A stretch of 64,000 nucleotides of DNA from Tenebrio molitor (lineage: Eukaryota > Arthropoda > Insecta > Coleoptera > Tenebrionidae), in the NCBI RefSeq assembly GCF_963966145.1, contig NC_091046.1, positions 12,152,001-12,216,000 of the forward strand, in the 5' to 3' direction. The translations under genes were made by a program, and so were the position numbers. Positions 34,001 to 47,300 of this stretch are shown here, one piece after another. Within the stretch, counting starts at the first letter, position 1; every line of letters starts with the position of its first letter. The notes under the pieces are model-generated. The model had not been told where the DNA came from. It saw only the letters and a list, made by a program, of their open reading frames with translations, and did no database searches.

Positions 34001-36530
34001 TCTTCTTGCCTAAGTTGATCTCTTACATTTGATGCCTGCGACTTAAGACTTACAATATTTGGTAGTGGGCTTTCGTACTGATGCGACGGACTAGTTTCTT
34101 GCAAAATAATAATATCTTCTACCGGGATAAACCATTTTAATTCGAACGTATATTTTTCATTTCGACCACATGACTGAAAATATGTTTACATATTAGTAAG
34201 ACTTTTAAGCAGAAAATAAAAAACGTGCTAACTAACATAAATCATTTCACTAAACACAAAAAACTAAGCTGGATTTTTTTAATAAATAATAAAATCTTAA
34301 TTTGTCTGTATATTTTTTACAGTTGTGCTTGTTTTGCAGAAGCCTATTAATTTGAATATTTTTGTTTTAAATCTAGCATTGTTAAGTTCTCTTTGCATGT
34401 TCATTTTCAACGAATTAACAACATAATATAAAATAAATACCTTATATTTGGCGCACGCTATGACATCATTAAATAAAAACAAATGCCGAAGCTTTCGATG
34501 ACCATCAGCAAATTCAACAATAAAGGAATTTTTAACGAGACGTCTTTGAGCTCTATCAGGCATCTACAAATAAAAAACATGTACACAATGAACATCATTC
34601 CATCATTGTTCATTAACTCACAGGAAACATTGACTTCGTTTGAATCATATTAAACTGATCGAGGAAATTTTGGGTAAGCTGCAATGCTTCATTGAGGCTA
34701 TTATAATCAGGATGAGTACTTGGTAAACAATTTAATAAATCATGTAACACTAAGGCATTCTTTTGGACTCTAGCAACTGGTTTGTGCAAAATATCTTCTA
34801 AATTTATGGGCTGTTTGGACAAATGCTTGCACGTAATGTTTTTGGTAACATCATTGAATTGAGAGTTGGAGTTGGAACATTTTCTCACAGTGTCTAAAGC
34901 TCGTCCGTAATTACTTAAAAATGCACCGTACAACTCTAAATTTAATGCCTGAAAATATATTATCTCATTAAGTCAACAGCATTATGAAGAAATGTTAGTA
35001 CCAATGTTTTAAAACAATCTCCTATTTTATTATCCCACTTTTCTGTGTGCTTTTTCAAGGCTTCCAGAAATTTTGAATGCAAATTATGCAGTTCTGGAAT
35101 TTTGTAAAATATTGTATTTAATTCAGTCTCAGTCACAATTCGTTGGGATGTACTCAAAGTGGCGTGGATTGCTTTCATATACTGGAATTCAAAAAATTAA
35201 AATAATTACATAAAAGCAATAAAATTATTTACCTTTATTAATACGTTGAGCCATTCTACATAATCTGTTTCACTTCCTATTATATTTAATAAAATGCACT
35301 TGTACATGGAATTTTCATTACCAACTTCAAGATCAGTTTCCTGAAAGAAAAATTGTTACTACAAAATTTGTATTAAATTTATTTTACATACTGGTGGAAA
35401 CTTTCTCTTGCTAAATGGTGTCGAAGACTCTAATGAACTTGAACTTGCATATGACCCATTACTCCCTCTGTGATGTATTTCAGCGACTTCTTCGTCACTA
35501 CTGCTGTGATCATTATCATTTTGATGACTTCCCCTGATAAATTAAAAAATAAAACAAAAACCATATTGTAACCAAGAAAATAACACGTACTGAATAAAAT
35601 ATTCAATGTTGACATAATTAGAAGTACTTGGAGACTGTGATCCTTTTTCATGTTTTGGCATAAACGATGTTGTAGAACTTAAAGTATTTTCAGCACTGGA
35701 ATTGTCACTTTCAGCAGTATTAAAATCTTGTTCTTCAGGTGCAACAATATCATAATATGGTTCTTCAGGCGTTGATATACGTTCAGATGATGACCCTATT
35801 GATTCACGGTGCTCCAGTCTTGCTTGAAAGCTATCGAGTTTTGCTTGGAAACTATCATTCCTATAAAATTCAGGTTTTACTGGTATCCTAAAAGAACAAA
35901 AATATGACAAAGATAAATACAACAATCAACCCTACTTTGGTGGGGTTTGAGTTGTGGTCAATGACTTTTGTCCATTCACTTCAATTACAGTCACAAATGA
36001 ACTAGGATCAGGAATTGATACATCAGACTCTTCAGTTTGTTCAGAATTTAGTTTTGAAAGTTCATTTGATAATTCTGTTACGCACATGTTAGCAGAAAAT
36101 GTTTCAAATTCTTCCAAATTAATTCCAGCCGCAACTGGTGTGCTGCTCTGAAATTTACACAGAAACATAGTTATCTAAACCTACCCATTCAAATTTTTCT
36201 GATTTTATCCTCACAGGTTGTATAATTAATTTACAAAAATAGAAGGATATTTACATTTGATATGTTATCAGCTATGACATCACCAGATTCATTTTTCATT
36301 TGTTCTCCACTTTCTACAGGTTCACTCTTCTTGTGTTTTTGGATATCAAGAAGCAGCCTTTCTAAATATTCCACATATATTTCTTCTTTTCGCACCTCTT
36401 CTTTGAACATAGAAACTTTCTGTTTATGTTTAGCCAAATTTAATTTGACATGTTCTTCCCAAGCTCCTGGTAAAGGATTGTCAGGAAACCTTTGCAACCA
36501 CACTTGCTGAAAATCGTTAAAAACACTCAT
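31062..36530 (-). CDS. BCR: BCR/ABR-type RhoGEF-RhoGAP (Drosophila RhoGAP1A-like)
   Basis: Fourteen minus-strand exons (36255-36530, 35936-36147, 35591-35887, 35392-35533, 35233-35340, 35002-35181, 34622-34948, 34441-34563, 33982-34173, 32238-32619, 31808-32180, 31611-31750, 31314-31560, 31062-31266) join in phase into 1067 codons. The order is: an N-terminal oligomerisation coil (FNDFQQVWLQRFPD, like BCR F.EAW..QFPD), a Ser-rich linker, a DH (RhoGEF) domain at residues 310-514, a PH domain (RLVKNSFIVEFADGHRKLRH), a C2 domain (LHVHVFELTGL onward), and a RhoGAP domain with arginine finger GLYRVSG (about R900) and KMSLHNLATVFGPTLLRP. There is no sign of the N-terminal kinase region of human BCR. 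The known family role is switching Rho/Rac GTPases at the membrane cortex. The 57-bp intron 31751-31807 has no stop and is a multiple of three. I removed it because the spliced junction (KIQNVCKRQKREVPFI) aligns with BCR. Confidence 0.93.
32710..32930. repeat. Dispersed repeat in BCR intron (copy 3, inverted half)
   Basis: 32710-32815 is the reverse complement of 26700-26815. It is followed by the AAATTGGGC module at 32860-32930. Together they suggest a compound transposon with both halves. Confidence 0.6.
32993..33115. mobile_element. MITE family F, copy 2
   Basis: The inverted ends CCGGCAATAAAAACTAGCCA and mirror are TA-flanked. It is about 90% identical by eye to 22303-22425. It lies in a BCR intron. 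Confidence 0.8.
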
Positions 36531-37158
36531 TTTTGCTACACCTATTTCACATTATTCATTTAATCGATGAATCTAATCAAATTAAATGAACTTTCTTGCA
36601 ATCTCACTAATAAAAAATATACAACTGACTGACATTACATGGGAGTTGATTTTTCAGCGTTGCCAACATGATTAAACCTACATTGCAATTTTATTTACAT
36701 TGGTTGAAAATCATTCTAATTTTCATTATCATTTAAGATACTCCAATAAAATCTAACGCAGTTACAAAAAATACAATTTTAGATAGTGCAAAAATTTAAT
36801 CTTTGGCCATTAACTTTACTCCAGTATACGACTATAATTTAAAAAAATGGTATTGTTGTGTTGGTATTTGTTGTTGACATTGTTGAATTGTCAAAATAGG
36901 TTATGTGTATGTCGTGGTTTTTGAAAAGAACCACCTTTCGTTGATGTGCGTTTGATAAATAACAATACGCTTATCGAGAGGAAAGATTAAACACAAAAAT
37001 GATAAAAAACATATTTCTTAATTGGGAACACAAAGCGAAATACAGAACGTCACAGATAAGTGCTACCTGTAAAAATGGATAATAAAGTGGATAATAAAAT
37101 TTAGATTATTTTGGTCAAGCTAGATAACAGACAACAATTATCACAAAACAAATTGCCA
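36531..37158. promoter_or_regulatory. Bidirectional spacer between BCR and the first ABHD12-like gene
   Basis: Start codons at 36530 (minus) and 37159 (plus) face away from each other with 628 bp between. No core promoter motif was assigned. Confidence 0.5.
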
Positions 37159-38581
37159 ATGCCTCTATTGGAAGAACAAAGAAGTAGAAACAGAAATGAA
37201 GTTGTTTATGTAAGGAAAACATTAAGTAAAGTGAACAAAAGAAGATTAAAATGCATTGGAATTTTTTTGTGAGTAATGTCTTTTAAAGTATGCCAGATAA
37301 TAATGACCTAATTTTGTATCTGAATTTTTTTCAGAATTGTATTAGCACTGCTATGTGTTCTATTTGCGTTTATAGGAATACCCATAATTTTTATGAAGTC
37401 AATTGCTTTTCAAAGACTTCTTATGTTTACTAACTGTAAGTGCACCTTAACATAAAATAAAATTATGCAATATGCAATAAATTTACTGCAGGGGGTTTGC
37501 CAAGTGATGGCAGCTATTTTAGAAAATACGAATTAAAACCAGGCTTAAGAAATTTGTATGTATCTGTAAAAGACATGAATAGTAAAAGTATTGTATCACT
37601 AGGAGTATGGCATCTGCTGCCTTATATGTTAGAAGAAGCTGTGATTACAGAACAAAATTTTGATTTTGACGAAGCTTTAAAGAACAGTAACAGAAGTATT
37701 GTACTGTATTTTCATGGTACAGGTGAAGACAGAAGTTCCTCACTTACAAAATACACAATTTTTAGATTTTTCTTTCACGTAATAACTTTTGATTATAGAA
37801 GTAAGTATTACATGTTTTTATCAAATTAAACTGACAAGTCAATCAATAGGTTATGGAGACTCGAGCAAAAATGAGCTATCAGAAGATGCAGTAGTTAATG
37901 ATTGCGTACAGTTATATGAATGGCTAGTCACAAAAACTTCTGCCCCTATATTTATTTGGGGACATTCGTTAGGAACTGCTTTAGCTTCTAGAACAACTGT
38001 CATATTACATTCTAAACCTAATATTTCTCAACCAGTAGGATTAATTTTAGAAGCTGCTTTTACAAAAATGAGTGAAGAGTTATATGTTCATCCTTATGGT
38101 AAAGTAAGATTTTACAAGTTGTACGTATTTATTTTTCTAAATTGGTACTTACAGATATTTGCCTGGCTGCCATGGTTTGATGCAACTATTGTAAAACCTC
38201 TAGAAAAAAATGGATTTTTATTTGATAACAGTAAACACATATTAAATGTTGAATGCCCAATTCTGATATTAAGTGCTGAAGATGACAGCATTGTACCTTA
38301 CCGCTTTGGACAAAAGGTACTTTTTACAAAATCAATAAATATAGATACATTTCAGACATTTTGCAGTTGAATGAAATAGCAAAAAGCAGGTCTGTAGTTA
38401 ATACAACACTCTATTATCAATTTGCCTATAACTTGGGATATGATCACAATTTCATTTATCAAGATCCATTTCTTCCATACTTTATTAAGTAAATTGAATA
38501 GAATTACAAATACAATTGAGCTGTTTATATTATTGCAGTTATTTTCGATACATATGTACTGAATGGAATAACACTGAATAG
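37159..38581 (+). CDS. ABHD12-like serine hydrolase, tandem copy 1
   Basis: Seven exons (37159-37268, 37335-37435, 37492-37800, 37850-38103, 38155-38316, 38367-38488, 38539-38581) join in phase into 366 codons. Residues 30-55 form one membrane anchor (IFLIVLALLCVLFAFIGIPI). The alpha/beta-hydrolase fold follows: oxyanion region LYFHGTGEDRSS, YRSYGDSS after strand 4, nucleophile elbow FIWGHSLGTA (Ser213), acid in ILSAEDDSIVPY (Asp301 or 302), and His339 in YDHNFI. The triad looks intact. Known role: ABHD12 hydrolyses lysophosphatidylserine and oxidised phosphatidylserine at the ER membrane. The residue after the DYR motif is Ser here instead of the usual Gly (DYRGYGDS). The intron 38104-38154 is 51 bp, in frame and stop-free. 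AATAAA is at 38741. Confidence 0.9.
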
Positions 38582-39423
38582 TGAGCCACGTGAAAAAAGA
38601 CAATTAAAGGCAGTATTAACGTATTTTTCATTATATTGAATGAAGGAGTGACAATAACTTCAAAGAAAAAAACGAATAAACTACATATACTAAATGACTA
38701 ATATTATTTATTGTAGATCGCTCATAAATTATTTTATTAAAATAAATTTTTATCGAAAGCATTCCTTTTTACATCGTGCCATCTTTTACATGTGCCAGCC
38801 AGTGCGCCGCCACTGGTGGTACAGATCAGCAATGACGTTCTGATGTAAATTATCAATCAAAATTGATGTGTGTTCTGCTTTACTTTGTAATACTCTCCCG
38901 CAACACTCTCAAACTGTAACTCCACCGAAATAAGCCTGATTCTAATTTCACCTTCACTAAGAGCATATTTGCAAAAATCTACGACATTCTCTTTCCCTCT
39001 CTATTTTGCAGCACGGACAACACGTAATCAATTAATATGTTGCACTTTCTAAGTGGAAACATACATTCAGCTTACGTAAGACCGAGAAGAAAGTATTTTT
39101 CATAACATAAACATCACCGTCCTTCGTTACAGTGCATTGTTTATAATTAATTTATTATTCAACAGTAAACGCAGTGAACGCAAAAATATTACCCATTGTG
39201 CGCGCGGGAATTTTAAAAATTAAGTATTTTCGCAAATCGGTCTGTGTAATTGTAGTGGTCGCGTTTGTTATGTAATATTTTTATATTTTTTACACTTGCC
39301 AAATAGCAGAGCTTCCAGAAGCATGTCGGTAAGTTGTAAATTCGTAGCTCTCCATTTTTATCGCTCACTGTAGTTCCAGTTTTAACAGTTGGTTCTTAAT
39401 CTGTTAAATATTTTCCAAGAAAA
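38582..39423 (+). other. Spacer between the tandem ABHD12-like genes
   Basis: 842 bp with the copy 1 polyadenylation signal at 38741 and presumably the promoter and 5' UTR of copy 2. Nothing else was seen. Confidence 0.5.
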
Positions 39424-40907
39424 ATGGTGAAATCTAAAAGGTGTTTTAAAAGAACTCTTATTTTTATGTAAGTAATAGAATACCTAATACTTAGTTTGTT
39501 TAAATAAATTTGTGAATTTTAGATGCGCGCTATTCTTGTTTTTGTTTTTGGTGGTTTTTGTGATACTTCCTGTTGTCTTTAAATATAGCATTGAAATCCA
39601 AAGAAGTATTATTTTTCCGACATGTATGTAGCCGGTTAATGGGCGATCAAATAAAGATAATAATTGATTTTTGATTTAATTTTTTAGGGAGCACTGAGGA
39701 TGCAAATTTTTCTGATCCAGAGAGTTATGGCATGCAAGGAGTTAGAAATTTCTACGTCACTGTTGATAAAAACGATAATGTAACACTAGGAGTGTGGCAG
39801 ATTTTACCAAGTAAATTGTTAAGTAATGTGGTGGAAAATAAATATTATGATTATGAGGGAATCTTAGCAAATGAAAACTACAACATTTTATTATATCTGC
39901 ACGGAAATGGCGGTATTCGCGCAGTTCGCCTGGAGCTATACGATATTTTAAGAAAATATTTTCATGTGATGGCAATTGATTACAGAGGTAAAATATAATA
40001 TAACAAATATAATTTAATTGTTAAAAACCAAAATATTATGATAAGTTGCCGGCAGCACAGTACTTATCTGTATACAATGCGCTTTTACGTATTTTTTATT
40101 TTTGCAACGTCCTATTATATTCTAAATATTTATCATCACTTGATTTTTAGGATACGCAGATTCCACTAAAGCGGAACTGACAGAAGACAATATGGTAAAG
40201 GACATGGTGAATTTTTATAAATGGATTCGTGGGAAAACGAAAGCTAGAATTTTTTTCTGGGGTCATTCCTTGGGTACTGGTATAAGTACACACACAATTT
40301 CCAACATAAAAGCCGAAAATATTGTTCCTTCTGGATTAGTCTTGGAAACTCCCTTTTCCACTGTACCTGATGTTATGGAAAGGCACTATGTTCTTAGAGT
40401 ACGTAAAATTCTTAACGGCGTTGATTGGATAAAATTAAAATGACTGTTACAGCTGCTCTCATGGTTACCTTGGTACAGGACAACCATGTTAGATCCCATA
40501 GTGTACAACGGATTCGGATTCGAATCCACAAAATATATTGTGGATGTTGATTGTCCAATTATGATTTTACATGCCAAAGACGACACCATCGTACCCTACG
40601 ATTTAGCAACAAAAGTATTTTTCTATGTTTTTCTTTTAATTACATAATGTTAATTGAAATTTTTATAGTTATATGAAACAGCGGTACAAAATAGAAATTT
40701 CACCACCCAAGGAAACGTTACCTATCATTTATTCGAGGCTAAGGGGTACGATCATATGTTGATTTATTTAGCACCTGAATTGCCAACTTATATAAGGTGT
40801 GTTAGTACAATATTAACTTGAATTACCATTAATTTTGATTTTTAAGGAACTTTGTGGATGGATGCGTTGCATTTGAGAAGAATTCTACTGCTAATACAGT
40901 AAATTAG
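39424..40907 (+). CDS. ABHD12-like serine hydrolase, tandem copy 2
   Basis: Seven exons (39424-39467, 39523-39623, 39688-39987, 40151-40398, 40453-40614, 40669-40796, 40847-40907) join in phase into 347 codons, with the same intron positions as copy 1. The N-terminus is shorter and very basic (MVKSKRCFKRTLI), followed by a membrane anchor ALFLFLFLVVFVILPVVF. The hydrolase motifs are LYLHGNGGIR (oxyanion), DYRGYADST, FFWGHSLGTG (Ser188), LHAKDDTIVPY (Asp274 or 275) and GYDHMLIY (His314). All catalytic positions are present, so both copies are probably active. The identical exon phases and motif order show a tandem duplication. The protein divergence by eye is large, so the duplication is not recent. 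Confidence 0.9.
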
Positions 40908-41304
40908 AATGTGATAAATGCCCATTACGTTTTTTTATGTTATATTGTAATATAAAAACCCACAAGACAAGTATGTTTATTTCTGTTCGTGCCTTTTGCT
41001 TGTGTAAAATACAGAGGTAGCGAGTCTCGAAAATAAACATTTAAAACCTGGCGCAGAGTTTAATTTGAAAATAGCGCCGCTATCCTGCTTTCTGATTGGA
41101 CGATAGTCGGGCTGGTCGAATTTTGTACCATGGCGGAGATGGCTGTTTAGGATGAATTTGTAATAGCGAGTTAGGTGATATTTGTAAATGGAGTTTCCAA
41201 AGATAAAGTTAAAAACCATTCCATGAAGTGTGAGGTGTCAGTGTAGTGATGTTATCGACGTGATCGACAGGTTATTCGCCAGTTTTCATTGAAAAAACAT
41301 CAAA
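40908..41304 (+). promoter_or_regulatory. 5' region of Enabled
   Basis: Contains the putative leader of Enabled. It is relatively GC-rich from 41040 to 41280 compared with its surroundings, and the ATG at 41305 follows a CATCAAA context. Confidence 0.4.
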
Positions 41305-44300
41305 ATGAGGCAAGTATCGGCTTTTTCAATTAAATATCTATTCCGTAACCGTGCAATAGACGTAAACTAGTTATAATTGTTGAAAACAAAGACTTCTAAT
41401 TCAAGAAAAACCCAACACAGTTCTTTTTCACTAAGGCAACACACGAAAATAGAGCTACTTTCAAGAAATCGAGAGCTATTGTTTGGCAAAACATTTTTTT
41501 GACAGTTGTTAAAAGGATTTGTTGATGATTGTTCTAACAGCGATTAGACGTTGTAATCGAGGGTTATAAACAAACCAATTGCGATTTTGTAGTATTTTTG
41601 AGTATTTTTATTGATTTACTAAAAGTTTGGGTGTGTTGAACTGATCCTTGATGACTAAAAATGTTGATTTCCTCCCTATGAAGGTTTCCTTAAGGACAAA
41701 ATTTCCCTGATGAGGTGAAATACACACGTTTTCTGTAATTGCGGTGTTCACTGTCATGTTGAATTAAGGGTTTTCATTAGAACGACGAAAACACTTTCTC
41801 CGTCTTGGTAATCCATTTTGCAGACTGGATGGTTTTTGTTTTGTTTTCAGACCACATATGGTCGAATGTTTACGTTAGTGAGATATTTTAGACGCTGATT
41901 TAACTTTTTTATTTTTATTTGAAGAGATGACACTATGGTGGTTGCTTTTTGTTGAATATGACACACAAAATCCCAGAAATTTCATCCAACGTGAAAGTTT
42001 ATCTCTCATTACAATAATAATTATTAGCTATGCTGTAATAATGGTGAGTGTTTTGTCATTAACATGTTTTACATTTTTATGAAAGTCAGTACTTTTAGCT
42101 CACTAAACATAACACGTAATTGTTTGACTTTTTTTTAATGAAAATGTTAAAAGAACAATCAAAAAGCGAATAACTGGAATGTCAAACCGAAGAATGTCTA
42201 CCTGGACGAAATTCTGTTTTGCTAATGTCAACATTTCTTTTTAGATTTAGCTGCAGATTTTACAGTACCGGTACCGTTTAATTTATTATCTTTGTCTTAA
42301 AAAAAATCAACAGTATACTGTACAGTTAGTCCACCAATTTGTAGATCTTTTACATAATGAAGGCATCCAAAAAACTAATGGTATAACTTTGTGAAAGTTA
42401 ACGACAAAATGGCCTTTTAAGTTTTTAAGATGAGCTTTGTTATAGGTGGCATAAAATCTGAATCCGTAACGTTTTGCTCAGGCATTTTTTACGTTTATTT
42501 TGGTGTGATTCTAAACATTTTAAGTCAAATTGACGTAGCATTTTAAGAAACCGGTTATCACAAATTCTAGAAATTTATCGGAAATACCTTGTTCAAATAC
42601 TTGTTTTGTTTGTTTGATTGATAAAAGTTCTCGACTAAAACTTGCCCTAAATTGTTCGATTATAAGAAATACTTATCTGACTTTTACGTAAAAAGAGAGC
42701 ATTCATGTAAGTAACGTGCGATCAATTAAAAAAAAAATCGAGTTACCTGGATTGTGCTATTCTGATGCTTTGATTGGTTCAAACCACCATTTTCGCCTAC
42801 TCTATTTTTTTTTATTTGATCGCACGGTATTTCCTGTAATTTACTAGGAATACGCGAGAACATTTTTGGATAGACCAGAATTGCAATTATCTCGTTTTAT
42901 TGAATATTCAGTATGTTATAGTTTTTTCTTAAAGTAAAAATTAGACCGACAATTTGGTAAATATTTCGTTTTTAAAAAAGGCGAAAGTTATTCAGAAATT
43001 TTATTTTTAATGTACAGTCGTCGACCAAAATAAAATAGGACAAAGTGTTACCTTAGACAGTTTCACAATTCAAAGATTTGTGTAGTGTAACTGAGACGTA
43101 TGTGTCTCAGATTACAACTTGATTTGACTTGACAATTGATTTACAAAAAGTTAGGTTGTGTTTTTTCACTTGTCATCTCGTCACTGTCACTATGTTCAAT
43201 TGAATGATTGTGAGTTTTTGAAATATTGTCAAATGATGACACTTATCAGAATTATTTTTTTATTTTTGACACTTTTGTTTCCTAAGAGATGGATTTCGCA
43301 AAAATATCGAATTACACAATCGAAATTTACTTTGTCCTATTTTATTTTGATCAACGACTGTACATAGTATGTAATGTAACTTTTAGTCAAAATTTACCGA
43401 AAAGATTATACGTTTTTGTTTAAAAATATTTTTGTAATAAAACAGTTTTTGTAGTATCCAAGGATTACTCTATTACATATGTATATCTATTTCCAAATTT
43501 AGAAAGTATATGTATAATCTGTTTCAAAATCAAAAATCCACCACCTGTTGAATTATGTTGGCAGGAAAAGAAATCCCTAGAAAAACTTTAATTTTTTTGG
43601 GTTGGCTCAACCTCCCGCCAAAATTTGACATTGAACTGTTGAGTTTATTTACGAAACACAAAATAATTATTATGTACAAAAAGGTTTTAGCTACCATATC
43701 ATACTTTTTGAATGAAATAATAAAATGAGAATAAAAACACGATGAACTACGACCAAAACGACTGTTCCAACAGTTTTCTCTCATAACCCCACTTTTTTCT
43801 GACACTCGTAGACGCACTAAAAACAAAAGTCGGCGACGTTGTCGGTTGTATTTTCGAGGTAGAATGCACTGTTGGTGGATTTTTGATTTTGAAACAGATT
43901 ATATAGAGTTTTAAAAAACTCATGTAAAAAAATCAATAAAAATACATATAACGAGTTTAGATTTAAATTTGTCTCATTTCTTTTTGTTTTCATTTAAAAG
44001 GATAGTACAGTGGAAGAAATGACTTTTCAAAGAAAACAAATTGCAAAGTAAATGATGTTTTTTTATTTAACCATTAATCACGTCATGAAGTACTCATGTA
44101 TTTTTTTTAACAAAATTATAGCACTACGAATATTTAAACTTATCATGTGGTGTTACAAGATAATAAGAAACATAATAGTGTAGTGCTTCCTGCAAAAGTT
44201 GTTTCAGTCATATTATAATCTTGAAGTTACATGTTATAGAAAAAAAAACTTAAATGTATCTACTAATAATTTATGTGTTGAAGTTTTTAGTGCTGTATTA

Positions 44301-47300
44301 TAGTGCTCAAAAATTTATTTCACAGAACATTTTCTTTTTATAGTCGTTAATTTCATTAAATTAAATCAACAGAACATGTTTATACAGGGTGTCCCAAAAA
44401 TGGCGTACAAACTACTTACTACCTTATCCAGGATGTTTAAATGTACATGAAAAAAATATGAAAAAAATGTTTTCTACAAAAAAATTAATTATTTTTATTA
44501 TTATTATTAACAATGTAAACAAAGATATATTCGTACATAATGTTACCGTAGTGGATTTAAAATAATTTTTTCGATTTCCAAAGCTTCTAAATTCTCTATT
44601 ACGCAAGATTAGATATTGGTAGTAAGTGATCTTGTACTTTGTGATAATATGTACGATTAGACGTAGCTGTCATGAAAATTTCATTCATATACATATTTTA
44701 AAATAATTGACCTGTTAAGTGCCACTTTCAAAGACCTCTAAATCAGCAAATAAGTCCAATAAATTTTTTTTTACATTTTTCTGACGTTTACGGTAATCTC
44801 TTCTACACCGTAGTGCACCGTTAGTACGCCATTTTTGGGATACCCTGTATGTATTGCAAAGTTTTTCTATTAGCATTTTCTGTTAAAATAAAACTGTTGT
44901 ATTTGAAAACTGAATTGTCGTCTATCCTCTTCTTTTTTTCACTTGAAAAAAATGTGAAAACATCCAAGATTAGTTAGCTTTCTGTTGAAACACCGCTTGT
45001 TGAAATCGAAATTAAATAGATTCGCTTAAGCATGTAGGCTTTACAGTAATGGGTCATGCGTTTGTTGTCAATTGAAGTCGCCCACTTTCAAGCCCGCCAC
45101 GAGTCGAACACCCTGTACTGTAGTCATCTCATTGTGAATTTTCAACAACAGTTTTTTAGCGTATCACACACTCAGTTCCTGTTTCCTTGTATGAAAATAT
45201 ATATTACTTACGAACACAAAAACAAACGCGTAGCTGTCGTTGACGTGACTTCCGCATATTAAATGTACGCTAAAACTATGGGATGTTTTCAGTATTGCCG
45301 AAATGAGTTCCAGTCAAGAAGTTCGTAGAAGGTATTGTCCTGGCATGCTAATAGCCACCCTCACATATTTTCGTTGACCTGATCTTTCATTTTTGCATGA
45401 ATTCTATTTAACGTTAATGTATGCATGATTACTACGGTAATAATGTCGCATGGAAGCCTTATACTCTATCATTAAAACATAATTTGGAGTTTCTCTCGTT
45501 ATTCTTCTGTAATATGTATGTGACACTGAATTTTATTTCAACATTTTTCAACGTGCACTTTTGACTTCAACGGGTGAATGCACCGATTATCTTATTTACT
45601 TACTAACAAATGCAGAAACTCGCCACAATTTAAAAATACACTTGTAAACTAGCTTAAAAAGTTTGATGTTTCGATTATTGACTGTTTCCTGTCTCTTCAC
45701 TAGCTTTTTCTCAATTTTATTGCATACATTTTACAGCAAAACTATTAGTGTATAATGCATGTCTGTTAATTGTGACTCACATACACGTAGATAACAGCAA
45801 CTATTTAATTCTGCATTTTTGCGGAAAGAATTGCGGAATAGAAATGTTACGTAGGTGCATCTCATATTCTCTCGTCTTGTATAAACCAGAACAATGCTTT
45901 TGGAATTAATTGGGCTCTTGTAGAGAGAGTCAACATTGATCTATAAAATATTTCTTGTGAAAGTAACAGTGTCCGATCCGGTCCAGTCAGTAAGGACACT
46001 CTTAAGCAAAGGTTGACTCATAATTCATTGGAATTTTTATTTGGATATGTATTTTTTAAAACGCATTCCTAAACAGGTACGGACATACCAACATCTATGA
46101 TGATACTACTAATTTCAAAGAATTTAAGTGACAGCTTGGTTCATTTTTCGTTAATTTTAACAGATCGACTTTGTTGAATGCTATTGGGGGTCTTGACTGG
46201 ATAACGGAAACGTTATTTAATTCCATCAGGAGGAATCAGTTCAATTGAGATTTTATGGATCTCTTTTTGTAGTGTGAATTACATTTTTCTTCGCCAAGTG
46301 TCGACAATTACAGTGAATTTCCAAGTCCCATTGTATTTTTTGCTAGGCCACAATTTCGTATTCAACGTTGAGTGAGAAACTATTTTTTGTTGTATGTATT
46401 CGTTCAAATTGAATTTATAAAATAAGTCGGAATAAAGTTAAGCGCAAAAGTTTGTTAGAAGACTACGTCTGAGATGACTCAGTTAAGACCTATACTCTAG
46501 ATACTTTTACTACATATAACCACGTCATAATTATATCGTGTGTTCCAATAAAAACTCACTCGCAGTAAGCCATGACTATAGAGATAGATAGACTGGTCAT
46601 GTCGATTTTAGGATCATTGGAAGTAGTTCATTTGTTACTTACAAATTTTCATTATATTGTGAGTTGTGACAGATAACCTATAAATTTACTTTAGTAGTTC
46701 ATTTCACATCTGGTACTAAGACATACTTCACTTTTGTCATGGCTTGCTGCGAGTGAGTTTTTTGTGGAACACACGATACTAAAATACACATGATGAGTTG
46801 GTCTTGATTTTAATTTATTAGAATTATGTATAGCAGAAAAATTAACTTGTCACAGGTGTCTCTCGGGCTTCAATTTATTTTTGAATGTGTTGTTTCAGAA
46901 AGTACATGTATCGCAAAAATTAAATAGAATTACATATGTTTAAAATTGAGCAATTTGAGCTTTTTGATTGTATTATTTTCTCAAACTGTTCTAGGCCTTT
47001 AGAATTCTAGGAGAACCGAACAAAGATAAGTAAACCAATTATAAAATTAAAGAGAAAAATCAAAATATCTTACTAAAAAATTTATTTACTAATAAATATT
47101 TTGGGATTTAATTTCAAGAGAAATTAAATTGTTAGCATTTTAGTATCACTTAAATGACAACAAGATATGAATATATTGGTACATATATACCAAAATGTAC
47201 ATTTCCAGCATTTTATGATCGCTACATACATATTTGAACTTTGATATTTTTTTAGTAACTCCGTTCGTAGGTACTAATTTTTAGCAGGATAATCTCAGAT

